Below, in pieces: positions 14,301 through 25,662 of a stretch of 64,000 bases of DNA. The DNA is from Symbiodinium kawagutii (lineage: Eukaryota > Sar > Dinophyceae > Suessiales > Symbiodiniaceae): NCBI GenBank assembly GCA_009767595.1, contig VSDK01023792.1, forward strand, positions 1-64,000, read 5' to 3'. The stretch's first letter is position 1. The number at the start of each line of letters is the position of its first letter. The notes under the pieces were generated by a model. That model worked only from the letters and a program-made list of their open reading frames with translations, did not search any database and was not told the origin of the DNA. Position numbers and translations under genes: made by a program.

Positions 14301-14995
14301 ATGAACTTACTTCGTTTGAAAGAACCACATCCGCTTCAGGTTCATTCTGTTGGTTCTAACGAGATTCTGGACACAGCAGGTGTGAGAAATATATCCATCA
14401 AAGGTGCAAGAGATGGTATGAGATGACTTTTAAGCAATTACCCAAGAGCCAATAATGCTCAACCGGTCAAATCAGCAATTGAGGCCAAGCCCTCCCCAAA
14501 ATACTACTGAGGTACACGGAACTCAGGTACCTTCCGGTATGTGATCTTCAATAATTCATGACAATTCCGCTACTGCATGCTGCTTTTACTCATATATTCA
14601 GTATATATACATACATGTATTGTACATATATATATATACATACACATGTACACCTATATAAATACATGTACTCGTATGTATATACATACACGTATGTATA
14701 TGTATATATATATATATATCTGTCGCATCCATCCACAACAAACAGTGAAATTCCCAAGCAACGCCATATCATTATGTCAGGGAGACCACCACTAGAACTT
14801 TTTTCGTTACACCATGATGAGCATGACAAGTTTCTGTCTTCATCCACTCCAACATCTTTTCTCTGTCGCAGTTGTACGATCGGACCTCGATCTCTTTTTT
14901 CCGCAAGGATTCCTTTACGATGTTGAAAGCGATGGCCCCTGAAGTGATCGCATGAAACAGCCTCAGGATAGCGAATGTCGAGCACCCAAACAGTC
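4774..14995 (-). CDS. Polycystin-2-like (PKD2/TRPP family) cation channel, multi-exon gene, 3' part complete
   Basis: Known role: polycystin-2 proteins are six-helix, usually calcium-permeable cation channels of cilia and internal membranes, with a large extracellular domain between S1 and S2. Predicted exons: 14995-14811, 14366-14311, 13860-~13738, 13603-13427, 13275-13152, 12939-12782, 12142-11868, 11656-11421, 10576-10266, 10166-10014, 9706-9313, 7842-7645, 6215-6054, 5707-~5540, 5501-5371, 5220-4774. They total about 1,100 codons, near the family's usual length. Most junctions agree in phase without forcing; the joins after 13738, 12782 and ~5540 are unresolved. TAA at 4774 ends the frame. 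The start is not located, and in-phase EF-hand exons upstream (15.5-17.1 kb) may belong to the same transcript. Family assignment is strong; exact exon edges are inferred. Confidence 0.85.
7645..10576 (-). CDS. PKD channel core exons: S2 to S6 and pore
   Basis: Four exons carry the channel domain. 10576-10266 holds a hydrophobic helix, an LKEVVPAL turn, and a second helix starting YLTFWKIVEWISLLFGVG, which matches polycystin S2 and S3 (LKE...YFRSFWN). 10166-10014 gives the polar S3-S4 linker. 9706-9313 gives RNFFALNFMVMILRFFKSF (S4-like), then VDCTPNVAHFFIVYFSLFVS and AGHFLFG (S5), then the turret and pore entrance (ASLFTRYRNSMTFEVL). 7842-7645 completes S6 (SSGMLIGIVFGSYYAIQ) and continues AGEPVTLW, like the post-S6 segment of the family. 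Joining 9313 to 7842 in phase 0 gives an S6 length that fits; reading on past 9313 would add an extra helix. The exon at 10576 begins exactly at the end of a repeat (10577-10690). Confidence 0.85.
10577..10690 (-). mobile_element. Introner-like element, family 2, at a PKD acceptor
   Basis: On the minus strand it begins GGCTATGGGTCAATATTAAC and ends GGGTTTTGACCCACTGCCAG. The last AG is the acceptor of the PKD exon 10576-10266, and the phase (0) agrees with the preceding exon. Inverted termini (TGGGTCAA) and a core with AACCATTGTT and ATTGGTTGGTTAAT are shared with 35.2 and 49.3 kb. Confidence 0.65.
11281..11400 (+). repeat. (GATA)n/(TAGG)n microsatellite
   Basis: About fifteen GATA units followed by TAGC, TAGG and GACA variants. 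It lies in the intron just 3' of the PKD exon 11656-11421. Confidence 0.95.
11421..13603 (-). CDS. PKD channel exons for the extracellular (TOP/polycystin) domain
   Basis: Five exons (13603-13427, 13275-13152, 12939-12782, 12142-11868, 11656-11421) fill the S1-S2 interval, where polycystins have their large folded extracellular domain. Visible matches are the end of that domain: PWLNEAVEKLEY, then SNEVFTYNAMVNLYTLEK and FTFEHDGRM, which follow the family pattern WLDRGTRA...FxxYNANINLF...EFPATG. Phases agree at 13427/13275 (0/0), 13152/12939 (1/1) and 11868/11656 (1/1). Acceptors are convincing, for example a run of T before AG at 13603 and at 11656. The join from 12782 to 12142 is not settled; a donor a little downstream or a GA donor would repair it. 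Confidence 0.75.
13738..14995 (-). CDS. PKD channel N-terminal exons with first membrane helix
   Basis: Three exons precede the extracellular domain. 14995-14811 reads STFAILRLFHAITSGAIAF followed by a basic stretch (KESLRKKE), a possible helix or amphipathic segment. 14366-14311 is short (RMNLKRMWFFQT) and ends in a textbook GTAAGT donor. 13860-~13738 ends with a hydrophobic segment ALWSLPMTIGSFITFALLGF, the best candidate for S1. Phases match between the first two (0/0) and between the second and third (2/2). The third must end in phase 0 to meet 13603, which needs a GA donor near 13738; a GT donor at 13734 is out of phase. Weakly conserved, so placed mainly by position and phase. Confidence 0.6.
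14618..14720 (+). repeat. AT-rich (TA/CATA)n tract
   Basis: Runs of TATATATACATACA and CGTATGTATATG in the PKD-gene intron between exons 14811 and 14366. Similar tracts occur at 19660-19760, 27155-27275, 28060-28120 and 31390-31610. Confidence 0.9.
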
Positions 14996-15516
14996 CTCCC
15001 CCTTCAATGAACGGTCAGAACAAATCAGTGATTAATGGTACCAGTGGTTGGAGATATGATGATGATTTTCTGCATGCCATCTACTACCTCTTATACAAAC
15101 CTCTACAGCAGTGAAACAGGAGGCTGCTTTGACACTGCCCATAGGTCAGCTATGCAATTGTCGCATCTTTTGCAGTTCTTTAGGCTTTGTAGATGCCAAG
15201 AAAAATTGACCTGCTGCAACTGCAGCCAGTAGCTAGTTGTTTGCAAAAATGGCATGTTGTGAACATCCATTTTGGGGCGGTCGCAGCATAGACTACTGCG
15301 TTGTGTGAAAGGGAACACTGATTTTGGAGAGTTTAGGCAAGATTTGGTATCGCTCACAAGTACTGTACGGTATATACTATATCCCGATTGAGAGCGATTG
15401 GTTGTATAGAAAAATATTATTGCCGTTACTGCGTCTGTTGCTGAGCGATGGTATCGCACTCAAATAACCCCGGACCTAAACGATCGATATCGAGCACTGC
15501 GGTTTTATCGTGAAAC

Positions 15517-17138
15517 TTGCAATTTCAGCAGTCTCTTGGATGTCTTAGTTTCTTGTGAGCCACACACATATGAAAACGACAGTTCCTTATGAGCCATTTG
15601 GAGTGTTCTCAGAAGGCCATACCCTTCATTGCCCCCTAGTCCTCTTGACACTGCTTGTTGTGCTAGAAAGGTAGTAGGACCAACCAAGGGGACACCACGG
15701 CATAAGTGCAGTGATGCAAGAACACTCCGAGCCGAGGCGGTGGTATTCTCCAGCTAGATCTTATCAATGGAACCAAGCTGCAAGACCCTTCAATGCTTAA
15801 AAGGTAAGCTGATGTCCATCCAGAATACCCCACCATATGGTTGTTTCGTGTTGTCCACGATCTCTTTCATTCGGTATGGACATTATCAAGGAACTCATCA
15901 TCTCAGCACGTGCTTCAAACCATCTCATTGACGCTGTTTCCATGGCTTGGTATAGCGCTTGAAAACGCCTCCCAGTTGGCTTCCCCTTGCACCAATGACA
16001 TGACATGACATGACACGACCACAGCTGACCAGTTGCCCATCGCCGCCAAGCATCTCCTCAGCTGAGCACTTGCTGTTGCCATCTTTGTCCACGTCCTTCA
16101 CCAACTCCTGGAGCCAGGGGACCGAGGGCAAATCCCTGGTGACCAGATCAGCGCTTGGAACCTCTTGGAACGCCGGCGACCCCAAGCGTTTCTTCAGGTG
16201 CCTCAGGGTGTCTCAACCAGTGATATAATACTTCTTGATGACCAGTCCGATCCTAGATTTCATGGAAAAACCTGGTACAAAACAGCAACTACCAGTCGTA
16301 GTTAATTACTAGATCCATCTAGAGCCTATATTTTGATGCTAGATTGATGGCTAGATTGATGCTAGATTGATGCTAGATCTGCTACATCCTCTGTGGTAGA
16401 TCTTCCATGGCTCAGCTGGGGGTTCACACCCGCGCCTGCAGGTCGGCTTCCGACAGGTTGGCGGCGTCCACGGCCTGCAGCGTCATGAGATCCGCGCCGG
16501 ACACGTAGCCCTTGCGGCCGTCGTCCATGACGTGGAACAGCTGCTGGATGTCCTGGTGAGGCGATGGCGCTCAGGGTCACCACAGGGGTGCCATTGGCTG
16601 TGGTGGTTCATCTCGTGGGGATGCAGTTGATGTTTCCTCTTCCGTGCCAAGGGATAGCAGTCACGAAACTGCGGAATTGACCATCACTTGCCCTGGTATT
16701 CATGGCTTTTAAGTTGTTGATACTGCTTCATCACCGGCTCCCAACACTCTACTGAAGTGGCGGGTCATTTCTCAAGCAGCTGGGGTCGTCAAAGTCTACC
16801 AACGGTCCCAAAAGACAGCATGCTTACCCTTAAATCGAAGCCAACAAACGATGGGATCATGCACCTCAACACATCCGAGTTGTTGTGCATGTTGGAATGT
16901 CCGCCTACCCATGGGTGGTTTATCCAGGACACGCTGAGAGTAACGATCTAAAATAGGAACCTACCTGTGTCACAGGACCGCCCTGTCATCCGTGCCTTCA
17001 TAGTCACCAAGTGAATATCGCCTTCGGCGATCTTTTGCCATACCGGCAAATTGTTCAGCTGCTCGATCTTATCCTCGGTCGCGTGAAGCCCACGAGGATC
17101 ACGCTTCAGCAGTAAAATCAGCTCATCAACTTGCCTTC
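15517..17138 (-). CDS. EF-hand protein exons (separate gene, or N-terminal part of the PKD channel transcript)
   Basis: Five exons join in phase: 17138-16975, 16569-16428, 16201-~16015, 15957-15829 and 15662-15517. The second contains an EF-hand-like segment (QQLFHVMDDGRKGYVSGADL). The third contains a clear calcium loop, DKDGNSKCSAEEM, with Asp, Asp, Asn and Glu at ligand positions 1, 3, 5 and 12; Ser replaces the usual Gly at position 6 and Cys replaces Ile at 8. The first exon is helical (VDELILLLKRDPRGLHATED). The fourth and fifth are Met/Glu-rich and Gln/Ser-rich. The set runs in the same direction and ends about 520 bases before the first PKD exon, in a phase that does not directly join it, so one exon may be missing or a gene boundary lies there. 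Confidence 0.6.
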
Positions 17139-18282
17139 CTACTAAACATCAGAGTTCGGAAGGATAAGATTGTTTAATGATGTTTAATGATTGTCCTTGA
17201 TATTCCACACGACATGTTGCATAATGACAAACAAAGGCCGAACAGGCTAATGCAACTTTCATTTCCAGCACGAGCATCCCAGCATCACCTTGCTTTTGAT
17301 CGCCAGTCCGAACATTCCCTAAAACTCATGACCTGTCAACAAATCTCGAAGGACAAGCGTCTCCTGTCTCGAAGTCCTCCATGGTTCCACTGGAGAGATG
17401 CTCAGCTCAGCTTTGGAGATTGAAGTCACAACCCCAGAGTTCCCATGGCAATCAGTCGCCGAGTTGCGCAGCACATGGCAACTCAAAAACTGGCTTGCTT
17501 ATGAAAAGGTCTTGAATGGCTGGGTGGGAGTTGATTACACGTCTGCAGAACATCCTAAGAAGTATCTCAAGAAAGCAAAACACATACATTGTGGGTTCTG
17601 GCATCTAATCGGGGGCGAGCCATGTGAGCAAAGAAGGGTGAAGTAATGAAACCGTTTTTTTAAAATTCTTGTGGCATTGCGGTGGTAAAAACGAAAGCTA
17701 GGAAAAGCTGACAAGGCCATCAATGACAACCACTTTGTCCTTTATTACGGTTCTGGCAACATGATCAGAGCCACAAAAGCAACAAACGTAGCAACTGGTC
17801 ATGCACCCCGCTCTCTCCCTCCCTCTCTCTCTCTCTCCCTGTGTGCAATGCCGGATCAAGATCCTGATGGAATACTAATCTGCAGCAACAAGAGAGAGCT
17901 CCTCAACGGTGTGGGTGCGCATGACAAAACTCATGAAATACAGGTTTGACAGTTGAACCATCAGACATCGCTGCTCAGAGATTTGCTGGCCCTTCGATGG
18001 TCTGGAGCTCTGTGTTCTCATTCACTCTGACCCAGATCTGGGATTTTTGTAGCAATGAGTCTGGCGAGGATGTATCCCAGCTGTTACAGATTGGAGGTCT
18101 CTCAACCAGGGCATCACCTACAACATCCCTGTCAAATTGCATAATCAGCTGAACTGGGGCCAGAAACAAAACCAATGTGGGGCTGGGTCAGCGCCAAAGC
18201 GGATGGGTGAACTTCTTTATTGTTCCAGCCACAAGGTTATGACTCAAAAATGACTCCAATACCCATACTATAGCACACGTAC

Positions 18283-18504
18283 CGCATAAGGTACTTCATA
18301 AGACTCTTCTGTAGAAGAATTTCAGGGGCCCTGGCCGCGCCCTGGACCACAGATTTGGGATCATGCAGGAGATGGGCTCTATTAATGTCGTTGATGATGG
18401 CTTCACTATCGATGGTTCCATTACTCACATCCTATGTGCACAACCACCGATGCGCCATCAGCCCAGGTTTCATCGAAGACGAAGCCATCCACGAGTTTGC
18501 CCGC
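18283..18504 (-). CDS. Two exons split by a 46-base intron, unrecognised
   Basis: Exon 18504-18425 reads AGKLVDGFVFDETWADGASV then VVHIGC, ending GA|GTAATG. Exon 18378-18283 reads HLLHDPKSVVQGAARAPEIL then LQKSLMKYLM, ending at a GTACGT donor. Phases agree (2/2). GKLVDGFVFDE faintly recalls FKBP-type folds, but the next exon does not follow that family. Confidence 0.45.
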
Positions 18505-18597
18505 CTTCAAAGTTCCCTGCCGGGCGAATCAGCACAGACACAAACGAACTGGGGAACCGGCCTAGTCTGAAGCGAGGACCATCAAACCACCCCCGCC

Positions 18598-18612
18598 GCC
18601 GCCACCACCACC

Positions 18613-18674
<62 letters not shown>

Positions 18675-18675
18675 C
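18598..18675 (+). repeat. (CAC)n and (AAC)n microsatellite
   Basis: About nine CAC/CCG units followed by about fifteen CAA units. It opens a misleading His/Gln-rich frame on the plus strand. A second (AAC)n run is at 38767-38819. Confidence 0.95.
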
Positions 18676-19673
18676 GAGAAATAACGAGAACAACAAGAAC
18701 ACCAAGAACAACAACAAACCGTTGGGAAATATCAAACAATCTCAAATTGCCAAGAACTTGAGTCGATTTGACAGTCCGCGTCCCCTTCCGCTTTTCCTCC
18801 CCTCCCATCTGACCCTTCTTGGACAATTGATAGCATTCACATGGATATTTCTGACCCCATTCTGCAGCAATGTGCGAATTTCTCCTGCTCAACAGGCCCA
18901 CCAGAAATTGGAGCCAAACCTCGCATGCCTGGAAAAAAATCAAACTTTGAACTCATCAGAATTGAACAGCTACTTGACCATTGAATTGTTGCTGATGGTT
19001 GTACGTGTGTGATTTCGGGACCAGCTCAAATGTCAAGCTTGCTTCCCTGGTGATTCGTCCAGTAATTCACATATCATGATCATGGAAAACCAGAAACGAT
19101 GATGGCAGCTGTCCCCCATTCCAATCATGGCTGCAACTTGGATGGCCTTTCGGTGGTTGTTTCGCACCGGCCTTAAAGAGCGGCGCGCCATTGGGCCAAA
19201 AGAATTGGCCTCTGCCTGCGGGCTGCGGTTTCCGGCAATGCGGGGTGAGGCAACAGATGGGCAGTGATTCATCGCAGCGAAAGACTTGGCAACTTACCAT
19301 ATTGGTCAACCAAGCAACCATTTGTTAATACTAGGGAAAATAGAAATGTTTAGAACCACCAACCACCCTTTTTGCGGACCCTTTTCGAGTTCGCCTGGGA
19401 AGATGACGGCCCAGGCCCTATTTAAAACCACCAACCAGATTTACTACAAATGGGTAGTTTTGCAGGAGGTAATCCTCGTGCATGTGATCAATTTCAAGGC
19501 AGACTGCTTCGGAAATCGCTTTAGACTAAATATTTCATTTGACATCTGCCATGGATGATTGTTGATGAGACTACTTCTGACATTGCTGTCAAGAATGCAT
19601 TCGGTAAATGTATGTAGTATGTACATCATCTAACCACAGATTCTACCCAGTATCCATGTATGTATATATATAG

Positions 19674-19704
<31 letters not shown>

Positions 19705-20298
19705 CATCCATCTATCTTGTATATATATAGATATACAATAACTATATTAATATGCATATATATATATATCTGCATTTTTTTTGTGTGTGTGTGTGTGGAG
19801 GTGTCCCTATATGTCCGCATTTCTGTTCATGTACAGTAGCGGACAGGCAAGTGATTGAGAACATCTGGAGCATGTCAACAGGAAAGTTCATAGGACAAGA
19901 ACGGCCCTGCCTGACATCTGCATCTCTTTGAATCCACCAATGTAAAATGGCCTCACCAGCCACAGACTCAGGAATCGTGCAAAGGACTGCCATGTCTTTG
20001 AATTAATGATGCAACAACTGCTGATGAATTCTGAATAGATCATGTACGGGGCCTGGCATCACCATACACTCGTCCTTACGATTCTGGGATCATCCTACGG
20101 TAAGCACGACGTTCCAACACGCAACGTGCAATCAAGTCTTCCAAAGTACCAGGACTCTGTAGCAGAGTCGAAACTTGGGTGAGAAATGAGCTCCATATTA
20201 GATGATGTATTTTTAACCTTCCAATTTTGAGCACTTCATGCCAGGCTCACGAAAAGGGGGCCCGTGAGGTCTTGACCGGTTTTTTGAGTGGTGCAAGA

Positions 20299-20600
20299 CC
20301 TTCAAGATCGAGCATTCGCTTCCCACCAGACCCTGCTTCTGCTGTCGAAGCTGTTGCTTGTCCAAGATTCAGCCCCGGACTGAACCACATGGGGGGGCAC
20401 CAAGCGAGGTGGACCGTGTGGATTCGGGTAAACTTGGCCTTGTAGCCACATCACTATCCAAACAAGTAGGCAGAGTATTGTTATAGACATTGATCTGTCC
20501 ATTTATCATTTTGGCAACTTCAACAATGCATGTTGATATATGCCTTGCGGCTGACACTGGCATCGTCACGAATAAGCTCAAACACAAAAATAGCAATATT
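20299..20600 (-). CDS. Two short exons, the second possibly terminal
   Basis: Exon 20600-20544: after TTTTCAG the frame reads NIAIFVFELIRDDASVSRK and ends at a GC donor. Exon about 20440-20299 reads GQVYPNPHGPPRLVPPHVVQ, then SGAESWTSNSFDSRSR, ending TGA. Their connection is not proven by phase. Confidence 0.45.
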
Positions 20601-21534
20601 CTGAAAATGACAAGATGGATGACATAAACTCAGAAATGATTGTATTGATTGTTCAGCAAACATAGCCGATTGCACCCAAGGTGTGCATGTGAAAGCCGCG
20701 CCACAGGCCCTGTTGATCTGCTGGGACACCCGCAACCAAGCAACGGACTGATGGACCAGTGAACCAACAGCCACACCAACCCACCATCCAACACAGCACC
20801 TCTTAGCCATCGGAGCCAGTTTTGACCCAGCAACTGGACACGACCAGCTGTTCAGCACAGTGAGGGCCGGACACCTGTGGAAGCACCTGCCAATCTTGAT
20901 CTTCGTATGCCTGGAGCGTCCGAATAGATTCAAGTGACTTTTGGTGTACAGCATTGCTGATAAATACTGGTTGATATACCCATAACAACAAATAACAGAT
21001 TTGATATATTAACAGTTTTATTAACCAATAATGATTTATTAACCAGATTTGATATACCCATAACAACCAATTAAAATAACGCAAAGAGCATTCCCCCAGT
21101 AGTCATAAAATGGGCGAGCAAAAAGCAACGGCAATAACTGTGGTTTCATCGTTGGATTCCTGCAATAGACATTTGAGTGATAGTCCATACCAGTAGGCAT
21201 TCCCACCATGTCGCAGAGATGTGCTAGTTTTGTACTGTCCACAAGTCTCCCTGTCTACCTCCGGTAGATGACAGGACCGATATATGATATATTGTGATTA
21301 CATGGACGTATGAGCGGCTACTTTTGTTGATAGAAAATCCAATTGCACTACGTCTTAAATCTTCTGAAGTGGTATGAAATGCGCAAATAAAAGTGGTTGC
21401 TCATCTGAGATTTCTAAGTATCCCCATTAGTTTAATGGCTTCTAAGTATCCCAAGTGGTAGTTTCCCAGCTTGACCTCTTTGGGTTGGAGGGTAGAGGTC
21501 ATAACCAAAATCCTGGGCAACTGCTGTCCCTCAC

Positions 21535-21661
21535 CCCCTGGCGGTTTGTCTCTGGCGCAGCGCCTCGTTGAAAGCACCCAAAAAGAAACCGTCGTAGTAG
21601 AGCTGGTGGCCAAGCCTCAACTGTTCAGCTGAAGAAGCTTCACCAAAAAGGACTAACGAAT
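21535..21661 (-). CDS. Unrecognised exon abutting an introner-like element
   Basis: The acceptor AG (21662-21663) belongs to the element. The frame reads SLVLFGEASSAEQLRLGHQL, then YYDGFFLGAFNEALRQRQTA, ending at a GTGAGG donor. 41 codons plus phase bases. It looks enzymatic; not recognised. Confidence 0.55.
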
Positions 21662-21662
21662 C

Positions 21663-21766
21663 TGTGGCTATTTCTGAAGCCATAAGGGGGCCCTACAAAT
21701 AGTTGGTTTATCGCTATATAATGATACATGTGGGATGCTTTGGGGGTACCCCTATTTTCAGAAACG
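21663..21766 (-). mobile_element. Introner-like element, family 1
   Basis: On the minus strand it starts GTTTCTGAAAATAGGGGTAC and ends GGCTTCAGAAATAGCCACAG, where the final AG is the acceptor of exon 21661-21535. The core GCGATAAACCAACTATTTG matches the family. The two termini differ: one is of the AAAATAGGGG type, the other of the GAAGCCATAAGG type. Confidence 0.7.
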
Positions 21767-22315
21767 CTCATGTATAGAAACATGTAGATGCGTTCAAAAC
21801 AGTGACATGTGAGCGAGACCAATTTGTATCCGTCCCATTCATCAGGACTGTTTCTCCGCAATCCTCAGCTGTCGGCTTGACGTGCCGCAATGCGATGGAT
21901 CCGTCCTATGGCCGCCGCAATATGGGATAGCTCAAGACGAGAGGACCCCATCCAACACAGACCCAGCATGGTCACATTGAAAACCAACCACCTAAATGTC
22001 AAAGTGCGGCAAGAAAGCCGAGCTTAGTGGCCGCTCTGTTTGCAACATGTAATCAGTCACGTTCTGTTCTGACGATTTCAACTTCAGCACATAACTATTC
22101 TAGCATATCAACCAACTTGAAACCTACCATAGTTTAATAGTTTGTTGGTTTGTGTTTGCAGTTTGCATGTGTGCTCTGAATTTGACCAGTCAATTCTCAC
22201 TATAAATTTAGGTGAACATAGACAAATTAGGCATCCCATCCAGCCCAGGGTGGGGCAAAGTCTTGCTTGCACTATTCATTGGCAATGCTAACCCTGAATT
22301 AAAAAAACACACTTG

Positions 22316-22415
22316 GTTGATTCATAGGGGGACCTCCCCCCAAAGTCATGGTTTCCTTCTGAATTGGTGCCTCCCCAATTGATACCCCCAAGGTTTGTTA
22401 AACCTCGGCCTGGGT
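22316..22415 (+). repeat. Diverged hairpin element related to family 1
   Basis: TTGATTCATAGGGGGACCTC at one end and CCCCCAAGGTTTGTTAAACC at the other give the same G-run/C-run inverted layout and size (about 100 bp) as family 1, but the outer termini differ. A similar relative is at 37130-37225. Confidence 0.4.
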
Positions 22416-22569
22416 CAACATTATGTGGGTTGAATCTATTCCAAGCATGGTTTGTAAGTTGTTCTTGCCAAGCAAGGCATTGACAATTTCGTGCTAATGG
22501 GGTTGATCCACATGTGTGGCTAGTGCGGCCCTAGCTGGTTGTCATTTTACTACAATAGAAATAAAAATC

Positions 22570-22603
22570 ATCATCGTCGTCATCGTGGTCATCGTACTGA
22601 TCG

Positions 22604-22658
<55 letters not shown>

Positions 22659-22660
22659 TG
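22570..22660 (+). repeat. (ATC)n microsatellite
   Basis: An imperfect then perfect ATC repeat of about 20 units; its translations are poly-Ile, poly-Asp or poly-Met and are not genes. Confidence 0.95.
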
Positions 22661-23697
22661 TAAACCTGAAGATGAACATCATGAATAACAACAGCAGCAG
22701 CAGCAGCCCGAGAGCTGACCAAACCCCAAACCCCGAACCTGCCTCAAAGCCAGGGCCCAAGGTCCAGGTTTGGCCGGGCACTTCTGCAGTACACCTGAGT
22801 CATCTGGTGGGATCTGAACCTTCGATTCGTTGATATCTGGACATTCTGAGCTGCACAACTGTACGTCACTAGCAGCAACCACGATTCTACCAGTAACCAA
22901 TACGGCACGTCGGATATGACCAACAAGAATACTTGCAAAATCCTCTAGAATCCCATTCTCCAACTGATTCTCTAAAATACTTCACTCACTTTCCCCTACA
23001 AAACGATCTGAAGTGTGTATATTCCGCACCAAATCAGGGGGTCTGTCTTGAGACATCTGTTCACTGTTGGTTGGTCCTGGCACTCTCCACAGTCGCATCG
23101 CAGCAGCACCCTCTGTGCCTCACTGCCATGCGTCGATCTGGGGAGAACCAGCTCGCTTCTTCAAGGCGCAAGTTACACAAATGCTCCTGATGGCCAGGGG
23201 TCTATGAAAGGCCTGTTGCCATGGTTGCCATGGTGAGCATCATTTATTGTTGTCGAAGTTGCTCATGTTTTCCCTTCACAGCTGAATAAGTCTACATCGT
23301 TGCTTGGGGGCTAGGTGCCTATGGTGGCATGTGCAAAACGGTTCACTATCGGAGATTCACTTCCCACCAATGGAACATGCGCCAGCTCTTTGATTTGCCC
23401 ACTGCTGGTTTTGTTTTTCATTTTGGGATGTCAATCAGTGAGGTAGCAACAAGTGGCAACAATTAGACCCCTTGGATATGTTTTTTAGGGTACAGCAGTG
23501 TATGTGAACACCCAGAAGTCATGTAGTATGAGGTATGAGGTTCATAGACGACAAAACATAGACTGATAGACTTTCAGTTCACATGTAGTCACCACTGGAG
23601 GAAACTATGTATGAACAACCAATATCGTTCGACAAAACCCGCTTGACACCTTGACACCATGACTCATACAAACACCATGCAAGTACAATCAATCTTG

Positions 23698-23817
23698 AAC
23701 AACATCAATCTGAGGATTCTGCTTCCAAGTGTGACGGAGTTCAAAGAGAAATTGAAATCTTCACGTTGGTCCACAATCCGTCATACTCGGAAGCGGAATC
23801 CTCAGATTGATGTTGCT
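23698..23817 (+). repeat. Long near-perfect hairpin (41-bp arms, 38-base loop)
   Basis: The left arm 23698-23738 (starts AACAACATCAATCTGAGGAT) pairs with the right arm 23777-23817. Of 41 positions 37 are Watson-Crick; all four differences are transitions, two of them G:U-compatible in plus-strand RNA. It could be a regulatory-RNA precursor, a small foldback element or a recent inverted duplication. Confidence 0.75.
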
Positions 23818-25561
23818 AAAGATGCATCGTCTTTTTGTGTTAATTATAACTACTCGATCATGTTTTGTTTCTTCACACTACAAGTAGCTGTGAAAAATGA
23901 ATTGCACATAAAATTACAGATGGTATGTCAGTTCTGTAACTTGTTTATTGCAACTTATCTTGACTGCATGGACAGCGACGCCATAAAAAGTAAACACATC
24001 AAAAAGTGTCGCTCGGACAAATCTGTCTGTCAGTTTGCCAAGGACTCAACCGTTGGAACAGTGGACAATAAGGCAGTGAATCGAACACATCGAACGAACA
24101 AAGGTATGGTTGAGGGGTCCGCTCAGCTCCATAGCTCCCTCCTCCAAAACTGGGATCCCACCCACATGTGACCGACGAAGTACACGTATTCCGTTCATTG
24201 TACAAGTGATGGCTAATTAGACTCATCACTTGTCGTAAAGACAATCGCTTGTATACCGGTCCCTCTCTAACAACGCATCTACTGGCTGATTGGCAGTCAA
24301 TAGTGGCCAAGTCAAGAGTAGAATGGTTGTGTTCGTTAATAATGGCTAGCTTCTATTTCAAATAACTATTCATCAACACTATCAGTCAGCCATGATGAGC
24401 CACTAATGACCAACTACCAAAATAGCTAGCCACCAAGAAGCAGCTATCATTTAGCTAAGAAGCTAACTACAAAAATAGCTAGCCACCAACTGTCCAATAA
24501 GCATTCATCAACATTGATCAACCACGAGCAACCAAGGATTGACCAACGATCAAAACTCGCACCAAGCATCGGCATTCTGCAGTACGAATTCTCCACCTGA
24601 GTACGAGGATGGTCAATGGCTATGGGGGCTCAAAAAGGTCACCATAGGAACCAAACAAAGTGGAATTCTTTGAAGGCGACCATCAGATTTTGGGATTTCA
24701 AACCTGGCATCGGATTTTGGATCTTCTGAACCATGCTCAAGGCATCTCAAGGCGCCCATCGCATTTTGGATCTGCTGCTGAAGGAGAATCGGCTCATGCA
24801 AACAGCTGTGCAGCCCAGGGGCGCTCGTCTGGGACGGCCCACCACAATTGTCCAGGCCTGTGGTCGCCATTTCCCCATCCCCTTCACCGTACTTGGCCCC
24901 CGAAAAGTGAAGAGGTTCGCAGATAAATTTCCTCTGATTCCCTAACCTATATACTAATACATTAAACCAGGATCTGTGGGGAAGGGTTAGGGAGAAGGGA
25001 TTATTCGCCTGAGACTGACATTCAAACATACAATGATTGCCTGTAAATCACTGTGAGCCCGTGAGTATTCATTTCGGCTCAGGGCGGATGACCAATACTA
25101 ACAGATCGTAATCTCTGCACTCAAAGAAACACAGCAAATGCTGTTATCAACCTGGTATGTTGAAGCATTTTTCAAGCATTCCTCAGCTTACCGGTCGGCT
25201 GAGCTACTCAGCTTGTGGACAACAAAGAGCATCAGGCTTTAAAAGATCAAACGGATGACAACTTTCCAGTCAAGCCCAATTTACCATATAAATTGCGTAC
25301 AGTACGTTACAGTACAGTCAGATTTTGATGAACAAATCAAATCACATGGTATCTGAAGACTTGTGTCTTCTGCTGTAATCTTGACAAGTTGCAAGAATCA
25401 ACGTCAGTGCATTGTTGCCTATACCAAAGCTGGAGCATCGAAAAATATATTGTCAGTCTATTGCTTGAGCGTCCAAAGACGTGGTACCCACCTGTCAATG
25501 TGATGTGCAGTAAATGGTTGTGATGCATTCTGTCAAGCAGTCATTGCAATATGTTGCAAAA

Positions 25562-25662
25562 AATGGGTCCATCAAACCAACCAATCAACCAAACAGCCAA
25601 CTAATCAACCAACTAAATCAAGCAAACAGCCAACTAATCAACCAACTAAATCAAGCAAACCC
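25562..25662 (+). repeat. Tandem duplication of a ~35-bp CAAC/CAAG-rich unit
   Basis: The unit with AACAGCCAACTAATCAACCA and ACTAAATCAAGCA occurs twice in tandem, with a partial third copy on the left. Confidence 0.85.

Noticed and set aside
18363..18761. Apparent poly-His/poly-Gln protein
   Set aside because: Produced by the (CAC)n(AAC)n microsatellite.
19130..19270. GC-rich block that could be a plus-strand exon (LKERRAIGPKELASACGLRF, GTGAGG donor)
   Set aside because: The minus strand is open too (QPAGRGQFFWPNGAPLF). There is no acceptor in a convincing place on either strand, and a lone plus-strand exon would be out of keeping.
22516..22833. Poly-Ile/Asp/Met frames around the ATC repeat
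   Set aside because: Microsatellite translation, on both strands.
23659..24171. Plus-strand open frame of 170 codons
   Set aside because: Its first part is made by the 41-bp hairpin read in both arms, and the rest has no recognisable domain. It may be chance.
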